Of a stretch of DNA of 64,000 nucleotides, positions 35,615 to 44,598 are shown in pieces. The translations under genes were made by a program, and so were the position numbers. The stretch's first letter is position 1, and every line of letters begins with the position of its first letter. The stretch is from positions 8,008 to 72,007 of the forward strand of contig UQVO01000008.1 of assembly GCA_900544575.1 (NCBI GenBank). The letters run 5' to 3'. Under the pieces are notes generated by a model. It ran no database searches, was not told where the DNA came from, and saw nothing but the letters and a program-made list of their open reading frames with translations. Origin of the DNA: an uncultured Eubacteriales bacterium. Its GTDB lineage: Bacteria; Bacillota; Clostridia; Christensenellales; CAG-917.

Positions 35615-36892
35615 ATGAAAAAAATCGGAGTGGCCCTTCTGGGGCTTGGCGTCGTCGGAGGCGGGACGTACAAAATTCTCACCTCGAAGCGCGACTACAT
35701 CAGACGCAACGACGGCATCGACATCGAAATCAAGTGCATTCTGGAAAAAAACATCGAAAGATGTAAGGAACTCGGCGTGGACCTTTCCATTGTGTCCACC
35801 GACATAGAAAGAGTGGTCAACGACCCCGAAATTTCCGTCGTCGCCGAGTTTTTCGGAGGCATTGAGCCCGCAAAGACCTTCCTCCTCAAGGCGCTGGAAG
35901 CGGGCAAAAGCATAGTCACCGCAAACAAGGAAATGTTCTCAAAAAACTGGCCCGAGCTCGAAGCCGCGGCGGAAAGAGGGGGCGGCGGACTCTATTTCGA
36001 GGCGAGCTGCGCGGGCGGCATTCCCATCATCCGCACGCTGACCGACGGTATGCAGGGTAATGTCGTGACTTCGCTCAAAGGCATTGTCAACGGCACCACC
36101 AACTATATCCTTTCCCGTATGAGCGACGAGGGCGTCGAATATGCCGCGTGCCTGAAAGACGCGCAGGCGCTGGGTTACGCCGAGGCAGACCCCACCGCGG
36201 ACGTCGAGGGCTTCGACGCAATGTACAAGAACAGCATCCTTTCCTCCCTCGCCTACAAAAAACGCGTGCCCGTCGACAAAATCTACCGCGAAGGCATTTC
36301 GGGCATCGCGGTGGAGGACATCAATTACGGCAAGGAGCTCGGTTATACGCTCAAACTGCTTGCGGTCTCCAAAAACCGCGACGGCAAGATAGAGGCGCGC
36401 GTGCATCCCGCATTCCTGCCTTCGGGGCATCCGCTGTCTTCCGTCAGCGGCTCTTTCAACGCGGTGTACGTGCACGGCGATAGCGTGGACGACATAATGC
36501 TTTACGGCAGAGGTGCGGGCGCGCTTCCGACGGGCAGCGCGATTGTCAGCGACATAGTGTTCGCCGCGGGACGCGACGCACACCGCAGGTTCCCGTGGGA
36601 ACTCGAACAGGACGTCGACGACAACGATTTCGCGTCCGATTTCACGTCTAGATATTACGTCCGCCTTACCGTTTCCGACGAAGAGGGCACTCTGAGCAAG
36701 ATTACGGGCGTGTTCGGCCGCTGCGGCATTTCACTCGCCACCGTCGTGCAGAAGGAGGCGACCTCGCGCGAGGTGGCGGTCATTTTCGTCACTCACGAAA
36801 CCAAAGAGAGCGTGATGCGCAAAGCGCTGGCGAAGATAGAACAGCTTTCGGGCGTGGAGAACATAGCCGCGCTCATCAGGGTGGAGGAATGA
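35615..36892 (+). CDS. hom: Homoserine dehydrogenase with C-terminal ACT domain
   Basis: The 425-residue enzyme reduces aspartate semialdehyde to homoserine for threonine and methionine. It has the nucleotide-binding GLGVVGGGTYKIL, the family segment IVNGTTNYILSRM, ALGYAEADPTADVEG and catalytic lysine region. Residues ~345-425 are an ACT domain (YYVRLTVSDEEGTLSKITGV), expected to mediate threonine feedback. AGGAG precedes the ATG. Its stop overlaps the malQ start (ATGA), so the two are translationally coupled although metabolically unrelated. Confidence 0.96.
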   Translation: MKKIGVALLGLGVVGGGTYKILTSKRDYIRRNDGIDIEIKCILEKNIERCKELGVDLSIVSTDIERVVNDPEISVVAEFFGGIEPAKTFLLKALEAGKSIVTANKEMFSKNWPELEAAAERGGGGLYFEASCAGGIPIIRTLTDGMQGNVVTSLKGIVNGTTNYILSRMSDEGVEYAACLKDAQALGYAEADPTADVEGFDAMYKNSILSSLAYKKRVPVDKIYREGISGIAVEDINYGKELGYTLKLLAVSKNRDGKIEARVHPAFLPSGHPLSSVSGSFNAVYVHGDSVDDIMLYGRGAGALPTGSAIVSDIVFAAGRDAHRRFPWELEQDVDDNDFASDFTSRYYVRLTVSDEEGTLSKITGVFGRCGISLATVVQKEATSREVAVIFVTHETKESVMRKALAKIEQLSGVENIAALIRVEE

Positions 36893-38418
36893 AGATAGCA
36901 AAGTTCGAAAGAGCGGCGGGCGTGCTTATGCCCGTCAGCGCGCTGCCCAGCCCTTACGGCATCGGATGCTTTTCCCGCGATGCGGAAAATTTCGCTGAGA
37001 TGGCGGCGGATATGGGCTTTTCGTGGTGGCAGGTGCTGCCCATAACCATACTCGGCGCGGGCAACTCGCCGTATTCGGGTTCTTCCGCGCACGCGGGCAA
37101 TTTCCTTTTCATCAATCCGCACTCTCTTGCGGAGGAGGGGTTGCTCACGCAGGAAGAGGCGGAGCGCGCAAAGTACGGCGGACAGCCGTACAAGGTCGAC
37201 TACGCTTTTGCGCGTGAGAATATGACGGGCGTTTTACGCACCGCTTTCGGACGGATAAACCCCGAAATCGGCAAAAAGATAGCCGAATTCGCGGACAAAG
37301 AAAGTTATTGGCTGGACGACTATGCGCTGTTTATGGCGCTTGCCGGACGTTACGGCTTCGACTGGACGAAATGGGAAAAGGGGCTTGCCTTCCGTGACCC
37401 CGAAGCCCTCGCCGCAGCAAGGAAAGAATTCGCCGCAGAGATAGATTATTACGTCTTCGAGCAATACGAATTCTACCGCCAATGGTACGAGCTGAAAGCC
37501 AAGGTGAACGCACGCGGCGTGCGCATCATCGGAGACCTGCCTTTTTATGTGGCGACGGAGAGCGTGGACGTCTGGACGAACGCGTCCGATTTTCAGCTGG
37601 ATAAGGACGGTCACCCGTCCGCCGTGGCGGGAGTGCCGCCCGACGCTTTTGCGGCGCAGGGGCAGATATGGCGCAACTGTCTTTACGATTTCGCCGCAAT
37701 GAAAAAGAACGGGTACAGGTGGTGGCGCAAGCGCATTTCGCATTGTCTGGAAATGTACGACGCGCTGCGGCTTGACCACTTCCGTGCGTTTTACAATTAT
37801 TTTTCCATACCCGCAGAGGACGTGGACACCGCCGTCAACGGGCATTGGGAGTACGGCCCCGGACAAGAGCTCATCGACCTCATACGCGCCGACAACCCGG
37901 ACGCGCTGTTCATTGCGGAGGACCTCGGGCTTATCGACCCCGACTGCCGCAAATTCATAGACGGGACGGGCATCCCGACGATGAGGGTGTTCCAGTTTGC
38001 GTTCGACGGCACGCAGAGCGTGCATCTGCCTTATTTTTACGACCGCACCAACGTGGCGTATTCGGGCACGCACGACAACAACACGCTGCTCGGATGGCTG
38101 TACGAGATGAACCCCGACGCCCGCGACTTCGCGTTGAAATACTGCGGATTTACGGGACCAGGCTGGGGCAGCGGCGGCCCTTCCTGCGCGTCCACAAAGG
38201 CGATACTCCGCACGATAGCGGCGTCATCCGCCGTGCTTGCCGTGTTCCCCGTGCAGGATATGCTGGGATACGGCGCGGACACGCGTATGAACATCCCCGG
38301 CACCGCGGAGGGCAACTGGGAATACCGTCTGCCTTATGAGCTGATGATGACCGTCGACCGCGATTTCTTCCTGGACGTCAACAACACTTACGGCAGGTTG
38401 GGGGGCAGCAGGAGATGA
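36889..38418 (+). CDS. malQ: 4-Alpha-glucanotransferase (amylomaltase), GH77
   Basis: This 509-residue enzyme transfers alpha-1,4-glucan segments in maltodextrin or glycogen metabolism. Visible GH77 landmarks are SPYGIGCFSRDA, SPYSGSSAHAGNFLFI, IIGDLPFYVATESVDVW, the nucleophile Asp in ALRLDHFRAFYNYF, the acid/base Glu in FIAEDLGLI and the third Asp in YSGTHDNNTLLGW. It overlaps hom by four bases and the PPTase gene by four bases. No signal peptide; cytoplasmic. Confidence 0.95.
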   Translation: MKIAKFERAAGVLMPVSALPSPYGIGCFSRDAENFAEMAADMGFSWWQVLPITILGAGNSPYSGSSAHAGNFLFINPHSLAEEGLLTQEEAERAKYGGQPYKVDYAFARENMTGVLRTAFGRINPEIGKKIAEFADKESYWLDDYALFMALAGRYGFDWTKWEKGLAFRDPEALAAARKEFAAEIDYYVFEQYEFYRQWYELKAKVNARGVRIIGDLPFYVATESVDVWTNASDFQLDKDGHPSAVAGVPPDAFAAQGQIWRNCLYDFAAMKKNGYRWWRKRISHCLEMYDALRLDHFRAFYNYFSIPAEDVDTAVNGHWEYGPGQELIDLIRADNPDALFIAEDLGLIDPDCRKFIDGTGIPTMRVFQFAFDGTQSVHLPYFYDRTNVAYSGTHDNNTLLGWLYEMNPDARDFALKYCGFTGPGWGSGGPSCASTKAILRTIAASSAVLAVFPVQDMLGYGADTRMNIPGTAEGNWEYRLPYELMMTVDRDFFLDVNNTYGRLGGSRR

Positions 38419-38939
38419 TACTGTTTTTCGCGGAAGGAGAGTGCGACAGCGACGCGTTTGTCAGGCATTGTTACGCGTATTTCGCGGACATAATGAACGC
38501 GGCGGGCAACGACTATCCCCGCGAAGTCGGCATCGTACGCGAGTACGGCGAAAAGCCGCGTTTCGACCGCGGCGGAGCGCATTTTTCCCTCTCGCATTCC
38601 CACGGAGTGCTGATGCTGGGCATCTCGCACAGCGAAATCGGGGTGGACATCGAAAAGATACGCCCTGTGAATACGGAGCGCTTCGGCTTCCCCGACGTCA
38701 GGGACGAGAAGGACTTTTTCCGCAAATGGACGGAGAGGGAGAGCTGGCTGAAATACACGGGCGCGGGGCTGAAAGACTTCCGCAAGCCCATCGCGGAAGA
38801 CGCGCACTTCGAGCATTTCGAAGCGTTCGAGGGCTATGACGCCTGCGTTTGCGCCGAACCGCAGAACGTGACGGCTTATCTCATCGACCTGGCGCAAGTT
38901 GACGGCGGCAAGCCCGCGGGAAAGACAGATAACGAATAA
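38415..38939 (+). CDS. 4'-Phosphopantetheinyl transferase, Sfp-like
   Basis: This 174-residue protein has PPTase motifs HFSLSHSHGVLMLGIS, GVDIEKIRP (Mg-binding Asp) and FFRKWTERESWLKYTGAGL (WxxxES-x-K). It would transfer phosphopantetheine from CoA onto an acyl carrier protein. An ACP gene begins 72 bases downstream and coaX lies upstream, so substrate supply and target are together. It is shorter than typical Sfp (~220) and lacks part of the N-terminal half. It starts at an ATGA overlap with malQ. Confidence 0.88.
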   Translation: MILFFAEGECDSDAFVRHCYAYFADIMNAAGNDYPREVGIVREYGEKPRFDRGGAHFSLSHSHGVLMLGISHSEIGVDIEKIRPVNTERFGFPDVRDEKDFFRKWTERESWLKYTGAGLKDFRKPIAEDAHFEHFEAFEGYDACVCAEPQNVTAYLIDLAQVDGGKPAGKTDNE

Positions 38940-39011
38940 AACGACGGTTTATCCGTCAAGATGAGCGGCTGAAAGCCGTAATACGAAAATTGCCGAAAGG
39001 CGGAGGAAAAT

Positions 39012-39251
39012 ATGAACAACGACATTTTCGAGAAACTGAAAGCAATCGCGGTGAACCAGATAGGCATTGACGAGGACAAGGTCAAGCCGGAGAGCGACAT
39101 CATCAAAGACCTCGGTCTGGACAGCCTCGACATAGTCGATATGCTTATGTATGTCGAAGAGGAATTCGGCGTCAGCATCGACGACGGCGACGTGGCGGAG
39201 ATGAAGACCGTCGCCGACGTGGTGAAGTTCATCGAGAGTCAGACCGCTTAA
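39012..39251 (+). CDS. acpP: Acyl carrier protein
   Basis: The 79-residue acidic protein has the phosphopantetheine attachment serine in LGLDSLDIVDMLMYVEEEFG and the usual four-helix length. A GGAGG SD precedes the ATG. No fatty-acid synthesis genes are adjacent, so it could serve primary FAS or another carrier role. The upstream PPTase is the likely modifying enzyme. Confidence 0.93.
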   Translation: MNNDIFEKLKAIAVNQIGIDEDKVKPESDIIKDLGLDSLDIVDMLMYVEEEFGVSIDDGDVAEMKTVADVVKFIESQTA

Positions 39252-39362
39252 AGGTTCGGAACGGACGGCGTCGAAGCCGGCCGTTTTGATTGGCGGCGCT
39301 CTTTGTCAGGCGTCTTTTTACCGTACGTTGACTTTTTCGGCATTGCGGCGGGGACGGACGTG

Positions 39363-39521
39363 ATGGCAATATACATTGCGGGAAGCATAGTGCTTTTCGC
39401 CGCGCTGAATCTCGTGCTGGGCACGCGCCTGCTCAATCTTCCGTCGTACGGAAGCGCGGCAAGTGTGTTCCGCCGCCGAAAGAGGAAACAGAAAGACGAA
39501 AGCAAACGGAAAGCGAAATAA
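39363..39521 (+). CDS. Possible small single-span membrane protein
   Basis: A 52-codon frame encodes one hydrophobic helix (IYIAGSIVLFAALNLVLG) followed by a basic tail (FRRRKRKQKDESKRKAK), consistent with an inner-membrane protein with a cytoplasmic C-terminus. The SD is weak (GGGGA about ten bases upstream) and an in-frame TTG at 39303 is an alternative start. It lies between acpP and a terminator. No family recognised. Confidence 0.4.
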   Translation: MAIYIAGSIVLFAALNLVLGTRLLNLPSYGSAASVFRRRKRKQKDESKRKAK

Positions 39522-39545
39522 TTTTCGCAGTAACCCGACAACCGA

Positions 39546-39570
39546 AAAGCCCGTCGTTTCGACGGGCTTT
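39546..39570. terminator. Bidirectional terminator between the acpP region and the acetyltransferase
   Basis: A perfect 11-bp stem AAAGCCCGTCG/CGACGGGCTTT with a TTT loop sits between convergent genes. Confidence 0.85.
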
Positions 39571-39611
39571 ATATTCGGAATTCCGTGCTCGTTCGGACGG
39601 AAAATGCGCGG

Positions 39612-40232
39612 TCAACGGAGTTCGGGAAATTTGTTGCGTATGGCGTCCGCTTCCGTAATGCCGCGTATCACGCGCGCGGGTACTCCCGCCGCGAAAGAGT
39701 TCGCGGGAATGTCGCGCGTGACGACGCTGCCTGCGCCTATCACGCAGCCGGAACCTATCGTGACCCCCGGACACACCACGACGTTCGCTCCGAACCAGCA
39801 ATCGTCGCCTATCGTGACGGGCTTGGCGTAGCACAGAAAGCGTTCTTCGCCGTCGTTGCAGACCACGCCGCGCCTTTCGTCGGGGAGCATAGGATGCAAA
39901 GGAGTCACGATGGTGACGTTGGGGCCGAAGTCGCAGTGCGAACCTATTGTGACGCGCGCGTCGTCCTGTACGGTGAAGTTGAAGTTCATAAAACAGCCTT
40001 CGCCGATTTCCGTATGGCAGCCGTAGTGAAAACGTATGGGTCCCAGCATCACCGTGCCTTCGCCCACGGAGCCCAGAAGCTCGTGCAGAATGGCTTTCCG
40101 TGCTTCGGCGTCGTCTTCGTACAGCGCGTTGTAGTCCTGACTCAGACGGTGCGCTTTGCTCTTTTTGGCAATAAGCTCCGGCACTTCCGAAGCAAACAGC
40201 CGTCCTTCGAAAATTCGTTGTTCTTCCGTCAT
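39612..40232 (-). CDS. Maltose/galactoside O-acetyltransferase-like, left-handed beta-helix
   Basis: The 206-residue protein has the N-terminal Mac domain (ERRIFEGRLF-like start, then AHRLSQDYNAL) and hexapeptide repeats (GCHTEIGEGCFMNFN; VTIGSHCDFGPNVTI; VTIGDDCWFGANVVVCPGV). The catalytic His is in TPLHPMLPDERR. It transfers acetyl from acetyl-CoA to a sugar, acceptor unknown. GGAGG precedes the ATG. It begins 28 bases after leuB on the same strand, so it may be the last gene of the ilv/leu transcript. Confidence 0.9.
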   Translation of the reverse strand: MTEEQRIFEGRLFASEVPELIAKKSKAHRLSQDYNALYEDDAEARKAILHELLGSVGEGTVMLGPIRFHYGCHTEIGEGCFMNFNFTVQDDARVTIGSHCDFGPNVTIVTPLHPMLPDERRGVVCNDGEERFLCYAKPVTIGDDCWFGANVVVCPGVTIGSGCVIGAGSVVTRDIPANSFAAGVPARVIRGITEADAIRNKFPELR

Positions 40233-40260
40233 CCAACGTCCTCCCGTTCCGGATAGCCGA

Positions 40261-41313
40261 CTAAATCCTGTTGATTATCTCATCCGTGACCGCGCGGGTG
40301 CCGAGAGTGCCGCCTATGTCCGCGGTGCCCAGCCCGGCGTCGAGGGTGTTTTCCACGGCGGTTTCGATTGCCCGCGCCTCTTCTTCGAGGTCGAAGGAAA
40401 GACGGAGCATCATTGCCGCGGAAAGCACGGTCGCAATCGGGTTTGCCTTGTCCAGCCCCGCAAGCGTCGGCGCGGAGCCGTGTATGGCTTCGTACATCCC
40501 GACCGTCGTCGCGCCGAGGGACGCGGAGGGCATCACGCCTATGCTTCCGACTATCGCCGCCGTAAGGTCGGAGAGAATGTCGCCGAAAAGGTTGGACGTG
40601 AGCAGCACGTCGAACTGCCACGGCGCGAGCGCAAGCTGCATCGCCGCATTGTCGACGTACATCATATCCAGTCTGACGGAGGGATAGTCTTCGTTGAGGT
40701 CGGTGACCACTTTGCGCCAGAGTTTTGAGGAAGTCAGCACGTTTGCCTTGTCCACAAGACAGACTTTGCGGCTTCGCTTTTCGGCAAGCTCGTACGCAAT
40801 GCGCGCCACGCGCTCGATTTCGATTTCGGAATAGCTTTCCGTGTCGTACGCCTCCCTGCCGTATGCCCCCGTCCTGTAACCGCGCTCACCGAAATAAATC
40901 CCGCCCGTGAGTTCCCTGACGGTGACGAGGTCTATGCCGCGGTCGACTATTTCGGCTTTGAGAGAGGACGCGCCTTTGAGGGCGGGGAAGAGTTTTGCGG
41001 GACGGAGATTTGCGTAAAGTCCGAGTTCCTTCCTTATTCCGAGGAGCGCGGCTTCGGGGCGTACGGGGGCGTTGTCCCACTTGTCGCCGCCCACCGCGCC
41101 GAGCAGCACCGCGTCCGCCTCGTGCGCCGCCTTCACCGTTTCGGCGGGCAGGGGAGCGCCCGTCGCGTCAATCGCCGCGCCGCCTATGAGCGCCTCGCCG
41201 AACGCGAATTCGTGCCCGAATTTTTCCGCCGTGCGCTTCAACACGCGCACCGCGGACGCGACGATTTCGGGACCTATCCCGTCGCCGGGGAGAGTGAGTA
41301 TTTTGGCTTTCAT
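40261..41313 (-). CDS. leuB: 3-Isopropylmalate dehydrogenase
   Basis: This 350-residue enzyme oxidatively decarboxylates 3-isopropylmalate with NAD in leucine synthesis. It shows LPGDGIGPEIVA, VRELTGGIYFGERG, the catalytic Lys/Asp region (CLVDKANVLTSSKLWRKVV), YVDNAAMQLA and the NAD site GSIGVMPSASLG then HGSAPTLAG. It may also act on beta-methylmalate in the citramalate route to isoleucine, since cimA is in the operon. Its ATG overlaps the leuD stop (ATGA). Confidence 0.96.
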   Translation of the reverse strand: MKAKILTLPGDGIGPEIVASAVRVLKRTAEKFGHEFAFGEALIGGAAIDATGAPLPAETVKAAHEADAVLLGAVGGDKWDNAPVRPEAALLGIRKELGLYANLRPAKLFPALKGASSLKAEIVDRGIDLVTVRELTGGIYFGERGYRTGAYGREAYDTESYSEIEIERVARIAYELAEKRSRKVCLVDKANVLTSSKLWRKVVTDLNEDYPSVRLDMMYVDNAAMQLALAPWQFDVLLTSNLFGDILSDLTAAIVGSIGVMPSASLGATTVGMYEAIHGSAPTLAGLDKANPIATVLSAAMMLRLSFDLEEEARAIETAVENTLDAGLGTADIGGTLGTRAVTDEIINRI

Positions 41314-41783
41314 TCCTTCACCGCCTCCATAAGTCCGCCCTTTTCGAGGATGCGCGCGACATAGTCGTCCATAGGCGGAAGAGGGTAGCTCTTGCCAGTC
41401 GTGACATCCGTCAAAATGCCGTTTTCAATGGTTAAAGTGTCATTATTTGCTATTTCATCCGCCATTTGTGCGCTTTCGACGATATACAGCCCGATGTTCA
41501 CCGCGTTGCGGAAGAATATCCGCGCAAAACTTTTCGCGATGACCGCGCGCACTCCCGCGGCTTTCAGCGCAAGCGGCGCGTGTTCGCGGCTGGAACCGCT
41601 TCCGAAGTTGTATCCGCCCACGACGAAATCTCCGGGGCGCACGTTCGCCGAAAATGACGGGTCGATGTCTTCCATCGCGTGCGCGCGCAGATTTTCCGCG
41701 CTTGCGTCGTTGAGATAGCGCGCCGGTATGATGACGTCCGTGTTCACGTTGTCGCCGTATTTGAAAACTTTTCCGCCTTGCAT
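41310..41783 (-). CDS. leuD: 3-Isopropylmalate dehydratase, small subunit
   Basis: The 157-residue protein has the small-subunit swivel-domain motifs GDNVNTDVIIPARYL, GGYNFGSGSSREHAPLAL and FARIFFRNAVNIGL. With LeuC it isomerises 2- to 3-isopropylmalate. The start at 41783 is chosen because AAGGAG lies five bases upstream, inside the end of leuC; a GTG two codons earlier overlaps the SD. The bacterial LeuC/LeuD family also includes homoaconitase-like and citraconate-hydrating enzymes, compatible with cimA. Confidence 0.95.
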   Translation of the reverse strand: MQGGKVFKYGDNVNTDVIIPARYLNDASAENLRAHAMEDIDPSFSANVRPGDFVVGGYNFGSGSSREHAPLALKAAGVRAVIAKSFARIFFRNAVNIGLYIVESAQMADEIANNDTLTIENGILTDVTTGKSYPLPPMDDYVARILEKGGLMEAVKE

Positions 41784-41785
41784 AT

Positions 41786-43048
41786 TCACTCCTTCGGGCA
41801 GGCAAGCACGCCCTGTATCGCGCTTTCCGCGGCGACGTAGGGAGAAGCGAGGTACACCTCCGACGTCACGTCGCCCATACGTCCGACGAAATTGCGGTTT
41901 GTGGTCGCCACGGCGCGTTCGCCGTGCGCGAGGATTCCCATATATCCGCCGAGGCAGGGACCGCAGGTCGGGGTCGACACCACGGCTCCGCTATCTATGA
42001 AGACGGAGGTCAGCCCTTCGTCTATGCACTTCTTGTAGACTTCCTGCGTCGCGGGGATGACGATGCATCTCACTCCGTCGGCGACTTTGCGCCCTTTCAT
42101 CACGCTTGCCGCCGCGCGCATATCCGAAAGTCTGCCGTTGGTGCAGCTGCCTATCACGACCTGGTCGATTTTCAGCCCTTCGGGCACGTCCTTGCCGAAA
42201 AAGCGGACGTTGGAGGGCAGATGCGGAAACGCAACCGCGGGCAGCACGGAGGAGAGGTCGAGGACGATTTCCCTTTCGTATTCCGCGTCCTCGTCCGCGG
42301 TTATTTCGTCTTCCGCCGAAAATTCGACCCCTCGCGACGCGAGATAGTCGCGTGCCGCGCCGTCAACGGGGAAGAAAGCGTTTTTCGCGCCGCACTCCAC
42401 CGCCATATTCGCGATTGTCAGCCTGTCGTCAACGGACAGAGCGGACACGTCGCCGAAAAATTCCAGCGATTTGTACGTCGCGCCGTCCACTCCGAGCATT
42501 CCGATTAAAGTCAGGACGACGTCTTTGCCCGTGACGAACCGTTTCGGTTTGCCCGAAAGCGTGACCTTTATCGCCTGCGGCACCCTGAACCACAGTTTGC
42601 CCGTCATCATTGCCGCCGCCATATCCGTCGAGCCGACTCCCGTGGACACGCAGCCGAGCGCGCCGTAGGTGCAGGTGTGGCTGTCCGCTCCTATTATGAG
42701 GGAGGCGGGGCGCACAAGACCGAGTTCGGGGAGCAGGGCGTGTTCGACGCCCGCCTTGCCGACGTCGTAAAAGTGCGCAATTCCCTGTTCCGCCGCAAAA
42801 TCCCGCACGGTTTTGCACTGTTCGGCGGACTTTATGTCCTTTGCGGGGGCGAAATGGTCGAGGACCAGGACGATTTTGTCGGGGTATTTCACCTTTCCGC
42901 CCGCCTTTTCCATTTCCTTTATCGCGACGGGAGAGGTGATGTCGTTGCCGAGGACGATGTCCACGTCCGCGGTGACGAGTTCGCCCGCGGCGACGCTGTC
43001 GCGTCCAGCGTGCCTTGCGAAAATTTTCTGTGTTGCCGTCATTTTCAT
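41786..43048 (-). CDS. leuC: 3-Isopropylmalate dehydratase, large subunit
   Basis: This 420-residue protein carries the 4Fe-4S aconitase-type catalytic domain: IIGADSHTCTYGALG (first cluster cysteine), VIGSCTNGRLSD and TPTCGPCLGGYMG (remaining cysteines). It belongs to the short (~420) LeuC form of clostridia and archaea, not the ~470-residue E. coli form. GAGG lies before the chosen ATG; a second ATG is two codons further in. Confidence 0.96.
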   Translation of the reverse strand: MKMTATQKIFARHAGRDSVAAGELVTADVDIVLGNDITSPVAIKEMEKAGGKVKYPDKIVLVLDHFAPAKDIKSAEQCKTVRDFAAEQGIAHFYDVGKAGVEHALLPELGLVRPASLIIGADSHTCTYGALGCVSTGVGSTDMAAAMMTGKLWFRVPQAIKVTLSGKPKRFVTGKDVVLTLIGMLGVDGATYKSLEFFGDVSALSVDDRLTIANMAVECGAKNAFFPVDGAARDYLASRGVEFSAEDEITADEDAEYEREIVLDLSSVLPAVAFPHLPSNVRFFGKDVPEGLKIDQVVIGSCTNGRLSDMRAAASVMKGRKVADGVRCIVIPATQEVYKKCIDEGLTSVFIDSGAVVSTPTCGPCLGGYMGILAHGERAVATTNRNFVGRMGDVTSEVYLASPYVAAESAIQGVLACPKE

Positions 43049-43055
43049 ATGCGCC

Positions 43056-44597
43056 TCACACAATTCTGCCGCGCCCCGTCAGTTTATACTCGAAACTGTC
43101 GGTGAGGGCAGACCAGCTTGCTTCGATGATATCCGTCGACACCCCGACCGTGGTCCACGTTTCCTTTTTGTCGGACGAGGTGATGAGCACCCTGACCATC
43201 GCGCCCGTCGCCGCGGAGGAGTCCACGACGCGCACCTTATAGTCGATGAGCGCAATCTCCGCAATCTGCGGGAAATGTTTCATAAGGGCGGAGCGCAGCG
43301 CCTTGTCCAGCGCATTCACGGGACCGTTGCCCGTTTCCGTGACCGTGGTCACCTCGCCGCCCACGCGTATGGACACTTCCGCCGCGTTCACTCCGTCGGG
43401 TTTCACGGCTTTGATGCAGTAATGTTCCAGCTCGAATGAGGGCTCGAACGCGTTCATAATGCGTTCCGCCAGCATAACGAAACTGCCGTCAGCGCCCTCG
43501 AACTGATAGCCTTTCATCTCCATCAGCTTGACCATATCCAGAATTTCTTTCGTCTTCGGATTGGACTTGTCGAGGGAGGGGAAAATGCTTTCGAGTTTTT
43601 TCGCGACAGCGCTTCTGCCCGCGACTTCGCTGAGCAGTATGCTGTCGCGGTTGCCCACTTCGGAAGGCGCGACGTGCTCGAAAGTGCGCGGGTCTTTGAT
43701 GACCGCGTCGGAATGCATCCCCGCCTTGTGCGCGAACGCCGCCGCGCCCACATAGGGCATAGACGGGTCGAGGTTGATGTTGCTTATCTCCGCCACGGCG
43801 TGCGCCGTGCGCGTGAGCTCGTTCAGCCTGACGGTGCGCTCGCAGCCGTCTTTGAGCATAAGGTCGGCAATGATGGTGGAAAGGTTTGCGTTGCCGCACC
43901 TTTCGCCGAAGCCGAGGAAAGTGCCTTGCACGTGCATCGCGCCCGCGCGCACCCCCGCAAGAGAGGAGGCCACCGCCGTGCCCGTGTCGTTGTGGAAATG
44001 CACTCCCACCCTGATTTCGGGGAACTTTTCCGTGACGCGCCTCGTCAGCCCGTAAGCCGCGTCGGGGGATGTGCCGCCGTTGGTGTCGCAGAGAGTCACG
44101 GTGTCCGCGCCCGCTTCCGCCGCGGCGGCTATGCATTCCAGGGCATAGTCGAGGTTTTCCGCCGCGCCGTCGTAGAAATGTTCCGCGTCGAAGATGACGC
44201 GTTTGCCGCGCGAAGCGAAAAAGCGCACGCTGTCCGCAATCATTTTCAGGTTTTCTTTCGGGGACGTGTGCAGCACTTCGTCGACGTGACGCAGACTTGT
44301 CTTGCCGAAAATGCACACGGTGTCCGTGCCTGCCGCAAGCAGTTTTTTAAGCCCTTCGTCCTCTTCCGCCGTACTGTTTCTGCGGCGGGTGGAGCCGAAC
44401 GCGACGAGCTTCGCGTCGCGGCATTCGGCGAAAAATTCCGCGTCTTTCGGGTTAGACGCGGGGTCGCCGCCCTCGATGAGGTCGATGCCGAAAGAGGAGA
44501 GCAGAGAGAATATCTGCTTTTTGTCAGCGAGGGAATAGCTTATCCCCGCCGCCTGCGCTCCGTCGCGCAGAGTGGTGTCGTAGAACTCAATCCTCAT
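43056..44597 (-). CDS. cimA: (R)-Citramalate synthase
   Basis: The 513-residue protein belongs to the isopropylmalate synthase superfamily, with FYDTTLRDGAQAAGISYSL, LIEGGDPASNPKD, TLCDTNGGTSP, HFHNDTGTAVASSLAG and AHKAGMHSDAV. The GDPASNPKD and CDTNGG forms are typical of the CimA type rather than LeuA. It condenses pyruvate and acetyl-CoA to citramalate, giving 2-oxobutyrate for isoleucine without threonine. The C-terminal domain is LeuA-like regulatory. It starts one base after leuA ends. Confidence 0.93.
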   Translation of the reverse strand: MRIEFYDTTLRDGAQAAGISYSLADKKQIFSLLSSFGIDLIEGGDPASNPKDAEFFAECRDAKLVAFGSTRRRNSTAEEDEGLKKLLAAGTDTVCIFGKTSLRHVDEVLHTSPKENLKMIADSVRFFASRGKRVIFDAEHFYDGAAENLDYALECIAAAAEAGADTVTLCDTNGGTSPDAAYGLTRRVTEKFPEIRVGVHFHNDTGTAVASSLAGVRAGAMHVQGTFLGFGERCGNANLSTIIADLMLKDGCERTVRLNELTRTAHAVAEISNINLDPSMPYVGAAAFAHKAGMHSDAVIKDPRTFEHVAPSEVGNRDSILLSEVAGRSAVAKKLESIFPSLDKSNPKTKEILDMVKLMEMKGYQFEGADGSFVMLAERIMNAFEPSFELEHYCIKAVKPDGVNAAEVSIRVGGEVTTVTETGNGPVNALDKALRSALMKHFPQIAEIALIDYKVRVVDSSAATGAMVRVLITSSDKKETWTTVGVSTDIIEASWSALTDSFEYKLTGRGRIV

Positions 44598-44598
44598 T

